Notes: a model not told the origin generated them from the sequence alone. Numbered from the stretch's first letter, positions 15,447-23,454 are shown. The stretch is DNA of 44,150 nt from Hominisplanchenecus_A murintestinalis (GCF_943193015.1 NZ_CALPCM010000024.1:1-44150), one strand, 5' to 3'. Program-made: numbers and translations.

Positions 15447-16676
15447 ATGAAAGGTAAAATGAAACCTGTTCTCGGTTGCGCTATGTCAGTAGCGGCGCTT
15501 TCGATGTTTTCATCTGCCGCAGTTTTCGCTGCGCCGAACACAGGAATAGACGATGCGAAATGGAGCTTTACTGCGGTGGCAAATGTTGACACCCAGGTGA
15601 ATATCAGGGCAAATGCCTCTACGGAGAGCGCGGTGGTAGGGTATCTTCCGAAAGCGGCTACGGCAGAGGTGATTGAGAGAGGGACAGAATGGACACATAT
15701 CATCTCTGGCGGCGTGGAAGGTTACATAAAGGATGAGTTTCTGGCCTATGGGGATGAAGCAAAAAAGATTGCAGGCGTGTATGGGACGCCGGGAGTAGAG
15801 ATATCCTGGGATAATGTGAATATGTTTGCCAGCCCGGACTGTTGTTCTGCTATCTTGAATAAAGCAAAAGGCGGAAGCGAGTATACGCTGCTGAATCAGG
15901 AAGGCGCGTGGTACGCAGTCCAGATGGATGATGCGACGGTAGCGTATGTTCCGGCAGAGGACGTACAGAAAACTACGATTTTAGAAAAAGCGATTCCGCT
16001 GGATACGGCATACGGGGAGAGCGACGGAACTTATACGGCAGCAAGCTGGCAGCCGGAATATGCGGAAGGAAGCGCGGCATGGACAGGGGATTCGGACAGT
16101 ACAGATAGCAGCGCACCAGAGACATATGATGCGTCAAATAACGGTACAGCAGGAACATACAGCAGTGAGGACAGCGGTTCGTCAGAATCGTATGGCGATG
16201 CGGATGATTCTTATACAGAAACATCGGGTACAGCGGATGTGTCGGGAGATGCAGTTTCCGGTACACAGACGAGCGGTTCAAATGTTCCTACAGCAGATGC
16301 AGGGACAGAGGCGGCTGCATCTGAAGAAACGGTTACTACAGCAAGCGCGGATGACGTCTCCCTGCTGGCGGCGTTGATTTACTGTGAGGCCGGAAATCAG
16401 TCACGGGAAGGAAAAGTAGCGGTAGGGGCAGTAGTCATGAACCGTATAGCCAGCGGTTCCTATCCGGGAAGCATCCGTGAGGTTATTTACCAGAGCGGAC
16501 AGTTCTCGCCCGCAGGAAGCGGATGGCTTGACCAGATACTGGCAGGCGGCGCGCCCAGCGACTGCTACGAAGCGGCACAGGCGGCGTTGAACGGTGAAAA
16601 TCCTGTTCCGGGAGCATTGTATTTCAATACGAGTGCAGGCAAAGGGACGAAGATAGGAGCACATTGGTTTTATTGA
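15447..16676 (+). CDS. Secreted cell-wall hydrolase: SH3-like domains plus SleB-type (Hydrolase_2) domain
   Basis: This 409-aa protein cuts or remodels peptidoglycan. A signal peptide (to about residue 28) is followed by one clear bacterial SH3 domain (residues 45-100: VNIRANASTESAVVGYLP) and a second, more divergent one (110-175). A long Ser/Thr/Gly/Asp-rich linker (about 190-295) leads to a SleB/CwlJ-type Hydrolase_2 domain (305-409) with the catalytic Glu314 in YCEAGNQSREG, and AVVMNRI and ALYFNTS motifs. It has SH3 domains rather than the PG-binding-1 domain of SleB, so a vegetative or sporulation-stage lytic role is equally possible. It follows GAGGAGG and is monocistronic. Confidence 0.88.
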   Translation: MKGKMKPVLGCAMSVAALSMFSSAAVFAAPNTGIDDAKWSFTAVANVDTQVNIRANASTESAVVGYLPKAATAEVIERGTEWTHIISGGVEGYIKDEFLAYGDEAKKIAGVYGTPGVEISWDNVNMFASPDCCSAILNKAKGGSEYTLLNQEGAWYAVQMDDATVAYVPAEDVQKTTILEKAIPLDTAYGESDGTYTAASWQPEYAEGSAAWTGDSDSTDSSAPETYDASNNGTAGTYSSEDSGSSESYGDADDSYTETSGTADVSGDAVSGTQTSGSNVPTADAGTEAAASEETVTTASADDVSLLAALIYCEAGNQSREGKVAVGAVVMNRIASGSYPGSIREVIYQSGQFSPAGSGWLDQILAGGAPSDCYEAAQAALNGENPVPGALYFNTSAGKGTKIGAHWFY

Positions 16677-16687
16677 ATTAGTTAGAA

Positions 16688-16718
16688 AAAACAGGGATGC
16701 GGCGGCATCCCTGTTTTT
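16688..16718 (+). terminator. Rho-independent terminator
   Basis: AAAACAGGGATGC (16688-16700) pairs perfectly with GCATCCCTGTTTT (16705-16717) over a 4-nt loop, ending in T5. Confidence 0.92.
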
Positions 16719-16730
16719 AAATCTATAAGA

Positions 16731-16758
16731 AAATGCCGAACCTGGTCATTCGGCATTT
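16731..16758 (-). terminator. Terminator hairpin of the capA-type gene
   Basis: AAATGCCGAA (16731-16740) and TTCGGCATTT (16749-16758) form a perfect 10-bp stem. On the minus strand the hairpin spans the stop codon and ends in TTTTCTTAT. It therefore overlaps the last three codons of the gene. Confidence 0.75.
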
Positions 16759-17903
16759 ATCTGAGCGCTTCGCTCATCTATTTTCTGAAGAATCCGCTCC
16801 GCTTCACTGCCTTCGACGGGTGTAGGCTGATAATTGTTAAACCCGGTTTCGGAAGAGATGCTGCAAGGGATGAGGGTGATATTTTCGTCTGTCAGGACTT
16901 CGCCGCTTTGGATGGTGAAGGTCTGCTGGAAAATCATAGTGTCCATATCGTCGGGGGCGCTATTTCCCCCAAAGCAGAAGTTTCCCAGGCTGTAGACAAT
17001 ATATTTTCCACGGTATTCCTCTATGCCCTGAAGTACGTGCGGGTGATGGCCTGCAACTAAATCAGCGCCGTAGTCAATAGCGATATGCCCAAGTGCCATC
17101 TGATTGGAGTCTGGTATAGTTTCCCGTTCATTTCCCCAGTGAAAAATTGTAATAATTAAGTCGGCGCCTTCCTGCTTTACCTTTGCGATGTTATCTTTGA
17201 GCTGCCGGGCGCGCTCCAGATGGTCGTGCAGTTCGTAAATGCCCACAAGCCCGATTTTGATACCTTTGATTGTGATAAGGGCGGTTTCATCGTAACCGAA
17301 AGCAGTAATTCCAGCGTCTGACAGGATGCGTTTTGTATCTTCAAATCCCTGCTCTCCGTAGTCATGGCTGTGATTGTTTGCCAGATTGGCAGCTTCCACA
17401 GAGGAGCCGGAGAGGATATCTACGAACCCGGGGGCTCCTTTGAAGGCAAATTTTTCACCGTTTCTTTCCGTGGATTCTGTGAGAGGTCCTTCCATGTTGA
17501 TGATAGTAAGGTCATCTTCTGCAAAAATGGTTTTGACATTCTGTAGAAAATAGTCGCTGCCACGGTAGAGCTGGTAGGCGTTCAGGCTGGTGTCGTAGGC
17601 AAAAGCTTCATCTGTCCCCAGCGTGCAGTCTCCGACCAGGCTGATGGTAATCTGGGTGTTTAGATTTCTGAGCCGGGCAGCCGACGCTGCCTGCGGCGAT
17701 GAGACATCCGTTTCCAGCGCTTGTGGAACTGCGGCGGCTTCTTCAGGTGCAGAAGATGGCAGCCAGGAAGCGCGGGTCAGATAAAGCGCAGTACCTGCCG
17801 TAAGAAGAGCGCCGCATAGCAGACAGAAAATCATAATATTCCGCTTTCGTTTTTTTTGCCGGTGGGCTTGTATTAATTTTTTCATGCGTGCCGTTTCGTC
17901 CAT
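16746..17903 (-). CDS. Membrane-anchored CapA-family protein (PGA_cap metallophosphatase fold)
   Basis: This 385-aa protein has a basic N-terminus, one transmembrane anchor (about residues 22-42), then an external CapA-type domain resembling the poly-gamma-glutamate capsule protein CapA/PgsA. Signature stretches are SLVGDCTLG, NMEGPLT, NLANNHSHDYG, LIITIFHWGNE and GHHPHVLQGIE followed by YSLGNFCFGG. No capB or capC partner lies nearby, and such lone CapA proteins are common in clostridia with unknown substrates. The ATG at 17903 is chosen because GGGGGGA precedes it by 6 nt; an upstream GTG would use up that site. Confidence 0.85.
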   Translation of the reverse strand: MDETARMKKLIQAHRQKKRKRNIMIFCLLCGALLTAGTALYLTRASWLPSSAPEEAAAVPQALETDVSSPQAASAARLRNLNTQITISLVGDCTLGTDEAFAYDTSLNAYQLYRGSDYFLQNVKTIFAEDDLTIINMEGPLTESTERNGEKFAFKGAPGFVDILSGSSVEAANLANNHSHDYGEQGFEDTKRILSDAGITAFGYDETALITIKGIKIGLVGIYELHDHLERARQLKDNIAKVKQEGADLIITIFHWGNERETIPDSNQMALGHIAIDYGADLVAGHHPHVLQGIEEYRGKYIVYSLGNFCFGGNSAPDDMDTMIFQQTFTIQSGEVLTDENITLIPCSISSETGFNNYQPTPVEGSEAERILQKIDERSAQINAE

Positions 17904-17967
17904 CTGAAATCCCCCCACATCGTATGCGCGGCTCTGCCGCCGTGTAATTTTGCAAAGTTATGCTAAC

Positions 17968-17996
17968 AGTATATCTGATAAAAGTTATCGTTGCAA
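17968..17996 (-). promoter_or_regulatory. Promoter of the capA-type gene
   Basis: On the minus strand, TTGCAA (17996-17991), 17 bp, TATACT (17973-17968), about 65 nt upstream of the start codon. Confidence 0.7.
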
Positions 17997-18069
17997 TGAA
18001 AATGTGGTTCCATTTTTCAGCAGATTCGGATAAAATATAAATATAGGATATTTCGGCAGAAACTGGGTG

Positions 18070-18098
18070 TTGAAAATTAAGCAGAAATACGTTATAGT
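18070..18098 (+). promoter_or_regulatory. Promoter of mecA
   Basis: TTGAAA, 17 bp, TATAGT lies 47 bp before the chosen mecA start at 18145. It argues against a longer protein starting at 18067. Confidence 0.7.
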
Positions 18099-18144
18099 CA
18101 TTGTAGAACAGATAGAAGGATGCGGCGAAGAAGGGGGGATGGCA

Positions 18145-18696
18145 ATGAAACTTGAAAAAATAAATGATAACCAGATACTGTGGTCGCTGTATAAAGAAGA
18201 TTTGATTCAGAACCAGATAAGCCTTTCTGATTTTGTGACGGGGACTCCCAAAGTGAAAGAGATGTTCCGGGAGGCCATCCGCCTGGCAGAGCAGGATTTG
18301 AGCTTTCAGGTGGACGGGTATATATTGAACTGCCGCCTGAAAGAATTAGATGAAGAGAAAATTACCTTTTCCATAACAAAGAAGGAATACATTCCTGAAA
18401 CGCCATATCTGATAGGAGAGTTTGGGAGTCTGGATGAGGTGCTTGATGCGTCGAGGCTTCTTGCCAGGGAGATAGAGTTGAAAAATGAGCTGTATAAGTT
18501 TGAGGGCAGTTATTTTTTGATTATGCAGCCGGAGAGGAAAGATGATAAACAGCTTACCTGGTGTACCGTGAAGCTTTCCGAGTTTACAAATGTGGAAGCT
18601 GTCAGCCCGAACCAGCGGGCATTTATACAGGAGCATGGGGAATGTATTGTCCGTGATAACGCACTGCAAAAACTCGCGGGAATGATGTATGCGTAG
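18145..18696 (+). CDS. mecA: MecA-like adaptor protein for ClpC
   Basis: MecA adaptors deliver substrates to the ClpC-ClpP protease and help ClpC hexamers assemble. This 183-aa protein begins MKLEKINDNQILWSL, like the MecA N-terminal substrate-binding domain, and has the bipartite layout with an acidic linker and a C-terminal ClpC-binding domain (EFGSLDEVLDASR onward; AFIQEHGECIV near the end). The ATG at 18145 sits 6 nt after a GGGGGG site. Upstream in-frame codons overlap the promoter and do not match the family. ClpC itself is not in the window. Confidence 0.78.
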   Translation: MKLEKINDNQILWSLYKEDLIQNQISLSDFVTGTPKVKEMFREAIRLAEQDLSFQVDGYILNCRLKELDEEKITFSITKKEYIPETPYLIGEFGSLDEVLDASRLLAREIELKNELYKFEGSYFLIMQPERKDDKQLTWCTVKLSEFTNVEAVSPNQRAFIQEHGECIVRDNALQKLAGMMYA

Positions 18697-18747
18697 TTAA
18701 ATACCCTGCTGCAAGCGCGGCGCTTAGCTCATTGCCCGCGGAAATGG

Positions 18748-18783
18748 AAAACCCCACAGGCGGTAAACTGCCTGTGGGGTTTT
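18748..18783 (+). terminator. Rho-independent terminator of mecA
   Basis: AAAACCCCACAGGC (18748-18761) pairs with GCCTGTGGGGTTTT (18770-18783). It lies immediately next to the 3' end of the convergent tRNA-Ser gene and, with A-runs on both sides, may act in both directions. Confidence 0.88.
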
Positions 18784-18784
18784 A

Positions 18785-18872
18785 CGGAGAGTGTGGGATT
18801 CGAACCCACGTGCCCAGTAAAGGACAACTGCATTTCGAGTGCAGCTCGTTATGACCACTTCGATAACTCTCC
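18785..18872 (-). tRNA. tRNA-Ser (anticodon CGA)
   Basis: Read on the minus strand, the 88-nt sequence has acceptor arms GGAGAGT and ACTCTCC, an anticodon loop CTCGAAA in a CTGCA/TGCAG stem, a long variable arm typical of serine tRNA, and a T-loop GGTTCGAATCC. CCA is not encoded. The anticodon CGA reads UCG codons. Confidence 0.95.
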
Positions 18873-18966
18873 AGAATAAAGAATATTTCTTTCACAAGTT
18901 GTATTATATCCATATCAGTGCGAATAGTCAATGAAAAAATAAGAATGAAAAAAATAAAAAAAGGGG

Positions 18967-18996
18967 TTGACTTTTACCGGAAAACCATAGTATAAT
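18967..18996 (+). promoter_or_regulatory. Promoter of the tRNA-Val/tRNA-Met unit
   Basis: TTGACT, 18 bp, TATAAT lies 34 bp before the mature tRNA-Val 5' end. Confidence 0.8.
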
Positions 18997-19029
18997 AGCG
19001 AAGCAGTCGCAAGACAGGCTGTACAGAAT

Positions 19030-19102
19030 GGGGTCTTAGCTCAGCTGGGAGAGCATCTGCCTTACAAGCAGAGGGTCATAGGTTCGAGCCCTATAGGCCC
19101 CA
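19030..19102 (+). tRNA. tRNA-Val (anticodon TAC)
   Basis: This 73-nt cloverleaf has acceptor arms GGGGTCT and AGGCCCC, D-arm AGCTCAGCTGGGAGAGC, an anticodon loop CTTACAA in a CTGC/GCAG stem, and T-loop GGTTCGAGCC. CCA is not encoded. Confidence 0.96.
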
Positions 19103-19118
19103 TTTCAATAAAATATAT

Positions 19119-19192
19119 GGCGGAATAGCTCAGCTGGCTAGAGCATACGGTTCATACCCGTAGTGTCGAGAGTTCAAGTCTCCCTTCCGCTA
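19119..19192 (+). tRNA. tRNA-Met (anticodon CAT, elongator type)
   Basis: This 74-nt cloverleaf lies 16 nt after tRNA-Val. Acceptor arms are GGCGGAA and TTCCGCT (first pair G-U), the anticodon loop is TTCATAC, and the T-loop is AGTTCAAGTC. It lacks the initiator features (C1-A72, three G-C pairs below the anticodon loop). A lysidine-modified tRNA-Ile(CAT) cannot be fully excluded by eye. CCA is not encoded. Confidence 0.9.
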
Positions 19193-19197
19193 CTGGA

Positions 19198-19239
19198 GAA
19201 ATCTCAAAGTGTTGAATATTCAGCATTTTGAGATTTTTT
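19198..19239 (+). terminator. Terminator of the tRNA-Val/Met unit
   Basis: A long imperfect stem (AAATCTCAAA...TTTTGAGATTT, with TGAA/TTCA inside) ends in TTTTTTG. Confidence 0.88.
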
Positions 19240-19392
19240 GTATTTTTAACAGTAAAGGCTTCGGAGAAATAGAACATAAAAAATCTTAATAAAATATGAA
19301 CATCGTCAGAAAACATTCAGAATTTATTAATGAAAAAGGAAGAAAAAGCCATGTTTCATGTGCTAAGATAATCCGCGTAAGTAATTAAGAAA

Positions 19393-19418
19393 GAGATACG
19401 AAGGACATCGGGTATCTC
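19393..19418 (+). promoter_or_regulatory. Leader hairpin before the TEAA-repeat lipoprotein gene
   Basis: GAGATAC (19393-19399) pairs with GTATCTC (19412-19418) around a 12-nt loop, followed by AGTTTTAAGAGGAGG. It lies directly ahead of the ribosome-binding site. The 250-nt stretch from the tRNA terminator to this gene otherwise shows no gene; the promoter was not found with confidence. Confidence 0.4.
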
Positions 19419-19442
19419 AGTTTTAAGAGGAGGATAAATATT

Positions 19443-19640
19443 ATGATGAAAAAAGTAATGGGATTTATGGCAATGGCAGTATTAGCAGGAGCGCTGGTGA
19501 CAGGATGTGGAAAAGATGCAGCAGAAACAAATGCACCGGGCACAGAGGCAGCAACAGAGGCAGCAACAGAGGCAGCTGCTACAGAAGCGCCGACAGAGGC
19601 AGCAACAACAGAAGCAGCAACAACAGAAGCAGCCGAGTAA
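19443..19640 (+). CDS. Small lipoprotein with a TEAA/TEAAT repeat tail
   Basis: The 65-aa product has a lipoprotein signal peptide ending LVTGC (Cys at residue 22). Everything after GKDAAETNAPG is a low-complexity alternation of Thr, Glu and Ala (TEAATEAA, TEAPTEAA, TTEAATTEAA). At the DNA level the tail is built of imperfect 9-12-bp units (GCAACAGAG, GAAGCAGCAACAACA), so it is prone to slippage. No domain is present; a flexible membrane-tethered spacer or a degenerated binding lipoprotein are both possible. A good AAGAGGAGG site precedes ATG 19443 and a terminator follows, so it is expressed as a single gene. Confidence 0.75.
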   Translation: MMKKVMGFMAMAVLAGALVTGCGKDAAETNAPGTEAATEAATEAAATEAPTEAATTEAATTEAAE

Positions 19641-19659
19641 GAATAAGAACATACAAGAC

Positions 19660-19700
19660 CGCCGCAGGATGTTGGTAAAACATTTTGCGGCGTTTTTTTT
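19660..19700 (+). terminator. Rho-independent terminator
   Basis: CGCCGCA(g)GATGTT pairs with AACATTTTGCGGCG, followed by eight T. Confidence 0.9.
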
Positions 19701-19782
19701 GTGTTCTGCCTATCCTTTTTAAAATGGGAAAATCGTGGTATATTAATAGTATGATTTTAAGATGTCAAAGAAGGAGGAAAGT

Positions 19783-20340
19783 ATGCGCGTAGGAATGGGA
19801 TATGATGTACACAAGTTAGTGGAGGGAAGAAAGCTGGTTCTTGGGGGGGTAGAAATTCCTTATGAGAGGGGGCTGTTGGGACATTCAGATGCGGATGTAG
19901 CGGTACATGCGATTATGGACGCACTTCTGGGGGCGGCAGCCCTGGGAGATATCGGAAAGCATTTCCCGGATACAGACCCGGCGTATGAAGGAGTTTCCAG
20001 CATAGGGCTGCTGCGTCATGTAGGGGAGCTTTTGGAAGAAAAGAATTATGTGGTTGAAAATATTGATGCGACAATCATTGCCCAGCGTCCTAAACTTCGT
20101 CCTTATATAGAAGGGATGGAACATAATGTGGCAGCAGCGCTGCAGATTGAGCCAGACAGAGTGAATATCAAAGCCACGACGGAGGAAGGGCTGGGATTTA
20201 CAGGAGTGGGGGAAGGAATTTCTGCGCAGGCTGTCTGCGCTCTGGTTTCCCTGTTAGACAAAGTGGCAGACGACAGGATGGCAGGCGGATGCGGGAACTG
20301 CCGGGGGGGATGCGGCAGAAAAGATGAAGGGCAATGCTAG
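19783..20340 (+). CDS. ispF: 2-C-methyl-D-erythritol 2,4-cyclodiphosphate synthase
   Basis: IspF closes CDP-methylerythritol 2-phosphate into the cyclodiphosphate in the MEP isoprenoid pathway; it is a cytosolic trimer. The 185-aa protein shows the metal-binding D-x-H (GMGYDVHKL), GHSDADVAVHA, the DIGKHFPDTDP stretch and ATTEEGLGFTGVGEGI. The ATG at 19783 is preceded by AAGGAGGAAAG and matches family starts; an in-frame ATG at 19762 would add 7 residues without its own site. The family ends near residue 160. Here an extra Cys/Gly tail follows (CGNCRGGCGRK, final Cys). ispE lies about 18 kb away in this window. Confidence 0.95.
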   Translation: MRVGMGYDVHKLVEGRKLVLGGVEIPYERGLLGHSDADVAVHAIMDALLGAAALGDIGKHFPDTDPAYEGVSSIGLLRHVGELLEEKNYVVENIDATIIAQRPKLRPYIEGMEHNVAAALQIEPDRVNIKATTEEGLGFTGVGEGISAQAVCALVSLLDKVADDRMAGGCGNCRGGCGRKDEGQC

Positions 20341-20385
20341 AAGAAAGGAAGGTACAGGCAGTTTGCCTGGAGCTTGGAGCAGAGT

Positions 20386-21495
20386 ATGGAGTATGAGGTA
20401 AGGCTGCTGGACGCGGCAGAAAATGAAAAAACAAAAAGCCTGTATCAGAGGGTATTTCAAGAGGACAGTACGGAATTTGTGGAGTATTACTATCGGTATA
20501 AAGTCAGGGAAAACAGGATATATGTGGCGGAGGGGAAGGATGGGGAGGCGCTGTCTATGCTGCACTTGAATCCGTATCTGATGCGCCTGGGGACAAGAGA
20601 CGTTTTTGGGGAATATATCGTGGCGGTAGCTACAGATGAGAAGTACCGCAGACAGGGGATGATGCGCCGCCTGATGGAAACGGCGCTGGAGGATATGCGG
20701 CGTATAGGGGAACCTTTTGCATTTCTGATGCCGGCAGATGAAAAGCTTTATCGGCCTTTTGACTTTGTGTTTATTTATCGTCAGAACCGGGGAGAGATTT
20801 ATGTCAAAGATTTTTTGGGGCAGCCGTGCCTGGAATGCCGGAAAGCCGGGAAACAGGATATTCCGTCCCTGGCAGAATTTTCAAATGCCTATTTAAAGCG
20901 GAATTACAGGACATTTGCTTTCCATACAGAGGAGTATTTTGAAACACTGTTGGAGGAACAGAAGTGTCAGGGAGGCGATGTGGCGCTGCTATGCAGCCGG
21001 GGCAGAATCAGGGGATATTTTTTTACGGCGTTTGAAGAGGGGGCAGAAGTGCGCGAGCTTGTAGTGGAAGAGGGATGCGAGACATTTGTCCTGCCGGCTC
21101 TGGCGCATTATTTAAAGGAGGGCGGGCAGGTATCGTTTCATGGGTTTTCAGAGGATTTGATGGAAGCTCAGGAGAGGAAACCTATGATTATGGGAAGGAT
21201 TGTAAATCCGGAGCGGTTTGCGCCGTGCCTTGCATGTGATAAACCAGCCGAATTTGTTTTCGGGCTGACGGATGATCTGCTGCCGCAGAATACAGGAATC
21301 TATAGATTCTATGGCGACCGGACGGGAGGAAATCTGGAAAAGTGTAATGGCAAAGCGCCAGAGTTTACCCTTTCTATAGGTGAATTCACAGCGTTGTCAT
21401 TCGGGGAGCGGCCGCCCGGAATCTCAGAGGAGGCTGTAGGGGCATGGGAAAATATCCGCACTTGTGGGCCGGTTTTCATAAACGAAGTGGTCTAA
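20386..21495 (+). CDS. Eis-like GNAT-family N-acetyltransferase
   Basis: This 369-aa protein has an N-terminal GNAT domain with the acetyl-CoA loop (VAVATDEKYRRQGMMRRLM, about residues 75-93), a second GNAT-like region, and a C-terminal sterol-carrier-like part. This is the Eis/Acetyltransf_9 plus SCP2_2 arrangement. Family members acetylate amines, in some cases aminoglycosides, but the substrate here is unknown. ATG 20386 with GGAG 6 nt upstream is chosen over TTG 20374, which lacks a spaced site. It follows ispF by 45 nt and may share its transcript. Confidence 0.82.
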   Translation: MEYEVRLLDAAENEKTKSLYQRVFQEDSTEFVEYYYRYKVRENRIYVAEGKDGEALSMLHLNPYLMRLGTRDVFGEYIVAVATDEKYRRQGMMRRLMETALEDMRRIGEPFAFLMPADEKLYRPFDFVFIYRQNRGEIYVKDFLGQPCLECRKAGKQDIPSLAEFSNAYLKRNYRTFAFHTEEYFETLLEEQKCQGGDVALLCSRGRIRGYFFTAFEEGAEVRELVVEEGCETFVLPALAHYLKEGGQVSFHGFSEDLMEAQERKPMIMGRIVNPERFAPCLACDKPAEFVFGLTDDLLPQNTGIYRFYGDRTGGNLEKCNGKAPEFTLSIGEFTALSFGERPPGISEEAVGAWENIRTCGPVFINEVV

Positions 21496-21537
21496 ATGGA
21501 ACCTTTTGGTATTATGCAGAATTTCGCGAAGCCGCAC

Positions 21538-21566
21538 TTGACTTTTAAAATTTGACATGTTATGGT
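21538..21566 (+). promoter_or_regulatory. Possible promoter of the ABC exporter operon
   Basis: TTGACT, 17 bp, TATGGT. A second -35-like TTGACA at 21552 has no well-spaced -10 (TATTAT is 25 bp away). The predicted start lies just upstream of a terminator-like hairpin. Confidence 0.5.
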
Positions 21567-21581
21567 AAACCAAGCGTTACC
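21564..21581. promoter_or_regulatory. Inverted repeat next to the exporter promoter, possible operator
   Basis: GGTAA (21564-21568) and TTACC (21577-21581) form a dyad separated by 8 bp. It overlaps the -10 region and start of the predicted exporter promoter. Confidence 0.35.
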
Positions 21582-21592
21582 TATTATATAGT

Positions 21593-21621
21593 GTAAACCC
21601 GGTTATGGGTTTACTCTTTTT
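21593..21621 (+). terminator. Terminator-like hairpin in the ABC exporter leader, possible attenuator
   Basis: GTAAACCC (21593-21600) pairs perfectly with GGGTTTAC (21607-21614), followed by TCTTTTT. GTAAACC also occurs upstream at 21565-21571 and could compete for the same partner. It could simply terminate the ispF/acetyltransferase transcript. Confidence 0.6.
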
Positions 21622-21708
21622 CATCTCATAGGAAATTTTCTCCGGATTCCTGCGGGATGGAATCGTAAAGGATACGAAATTTTATTATAAAAAGGAGGGG
21701 TAAACAAA

Positions 21709-23454
21709 ATGTTGAAGGAACTTTCGAAATCTATCCGAGAATTTAAGGCAGCATCAGTTAAGGCTCCGGTATTTGTTTCACTGGAAGTCGTGCTGGAGTG
21801 TATCATCCCCTTTATCATTGCGCAGCTTGTCAATGAGATTAAGGCGGGGTGCGGACTGGGAGTTATTGCAGGCTACGGAGCTGTTCTGATTGTGATGGCG
21901 GGGCTTTCCCTGGCATGCGGCGCGGCAGCAGGCGCCTATGCGGCAACCGCTTCCTGCGGATTTGCGAGAAATCTGAGGAAAGATATGTATTATCAGATAC
22001 AGACTTATTCTTTTGAGAACATTGACAAATTTTCGACGTCGTCTCTGGTAACCCGGCTGACTACGGACATTACGAATGTGCAGCAGGCTTATATGATGAT
22101 TGTGCGTATCGCTATCCGATGTCCGCTGATGCTGGTTTTTTCTCTGGTGATGGCGTTTATCATGGGAGGCAAGATGGCGGTAATCTTTGCGCTGGTAGTT
22201 CCGGTGCTGGGGGCAGGGCTTTTTGCGATAGCGCGGCTGGTTATGCCGCTGTTCCGGAAGGGATTTAAGATGTATGATAATCTGAATAGCTCGATTCAGG
22301 AAAACGTGAAAGGAATGCGTGTGGTTAAATCTTATGTGAGAGAAGAATATGAGAAGCAGAAGTTCAGCGGAGCAGCAGGGGATGTGTGCGTTCAGTTTAC
22401 GAAAGCGGAGAGGATATTGGCGTTTAACAATCCGCTGATGCAGTTCTGCCTTTATACCGTGATGGTGTTTGTATTATTTTTTGGCTCTTATACGATTATC
22501 ACAACAAAAGGGCTGGCGCTGGATGTGGGACAGTTTTCTGCGATGCTTACATATAGCTTCCAGATTTTGAGCAGCTTAATGATGCTTTCTATGGTATTTG
22601 TGATGATTACGATGGCAAACGAGTCGGCGCAGCGTATCGTGGAAGTGCTGAGGGAGGAGAGCAGCATGAAAAATCCTGCAGAACCGGTCTGTGAAGTAAA
22701 GGACGGTTCCATTGATTTTGACGGGGTAAGCTTTAAATATTCGGCTAAAGCGCAGAAAATGGCGCTGGCGGATATTGACCTGCATATCAGGTCAGGTGAG
22801 ACGATTGGCATTATCGGAGGCACAGGTTCTTCGAAATCATCTCTGATTCAGCTTATTTCCAGGCTGTATGACGCTACCGAAGGCACTGTAAAGGTGGGAG
22901 GACTTGACGTGCGGGACTACGATCTGGAGTCCCTGAGGAACCAGGTGGCGGTAGTTTTGCAGAAAAATGTGTTGTTTTCAGGAACAATCAAGGAAAATCT
23001 GAGATGGGGAAATCAGGAGGCTGCGGACGAGGAGCTCATAGAAGCATGTAAGCTGGCGCAGGCAGATGAGTTTATTTCCCGCTTTCCAAACGGATATGAT
23101 ACCTATATTGAACAGGGCGGCGCCAACGTATCCGGAGGTCAGAAACAGAGGCTTTGCATTGCGCGGGCTCTTCTTAAAAAACCGAAGATACTGATTCTGG
23201 ATGATTCTACCAGCGCAGTGGACACAAAGACAGATATGCTGATTCGCCAGGCGTTTAAGACGTATATTCCTGAGACCACAAAGCTTATTATTGCACAGCG
23301 TATTGCTTCAGTGCAGGATGCGGATAGGATTATCGTCATGGACGGCGGGACAATCCAGGCAGTGGGAAATCATGAAGAGCTGCTGAAAAAGAGCGCAATT
23401 TACCGGGAAGTATATACATCTCAGAATAAAGGGGGTGAAGCGGATGAAGAGTAA
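21709..23454 (+). CDS. Heterodimeric ABC exporter, subunit with degenerate ATP site
   Basis: This 581-aa half-transporter has six transmembrane helices (about residues 15-310) and an ATPase domain (about 335-570), as in BmrC/LmrC-type multidrug exporters. Several catalytic positions are altered: Walker A reads GGTGSSKS (370-377, Ser for the last Gly), the residue after Walker B is Asp499 rather than Glu (LILDDSTSAVD), and the switch His is Gln530 (IIAQRIASV). Its signature motif VSGGQKQR is intact. It is therefore the partner that supplies the good signature to the other subunit's functional site. It overlaps the next gene by 11 nt. The start follows AAAAGGAGGGG. The substrate is unknown. Confidence 0.9.
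   Translation: MLKELSKSIREFKAASVKAPVFVSLEVVLECIIPFIIAQLVNEIKAGCGLGVIAGYGAVLIVMAGLSLACGAAAGAYAATASCGFARNLRKDMYYQIQTYSFENIDKFSTSSLVTRLTTDITNVQQAYMMIVRIAIRCPLMLVFSLVMAFIMGGKMAVIFALVVPVLGAGLFAIARLVMPLFRKGFKMYDNLNSSIQENVKGMRVVKSYVREEYEKQKFSGAAGDVCVQFTKAERILAFNNPLMQFCLYTVMVFVLFFGSYTIITTKGLALDVGQFSAMLTYSFQILSSLMMLSMVFVMITMANESAQRIVEVLREESSMKNPAEPVCEVKDGSIDFDGVSFKYSAKAQKMALADIDLHIRSGETIGIIGGTGSSKSSLIQLISRLYDATEGTVKVGGLDVRDYDLESLRNQVAVVLQKNVLFSGTIKENLRWGNQEAADEELIEACKLAQADEFISRFPNGYDTYIEQGGANVSGGQKQRLCIARALLKKPKILILDDSTSAVDTKTDMLIRQAFKTYIPETTKLIIAQRIASVQDADRIIVMDGGTIQAVGNHEELLKKSAIYREVYTSQNKGGEADEE

Noticed and set aside
18785..19192. tRNA cluster as an integration site for a mobile element
   Set aside because: No integrase and no duplicated tRNA 3' end were found nearby.
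19443..19640. TEAA repeat region as a CRISPR-like or satellite array
   Set aside because: Repeats are in frame, imperfect and within a lipoprotein gene; there are no spacers.
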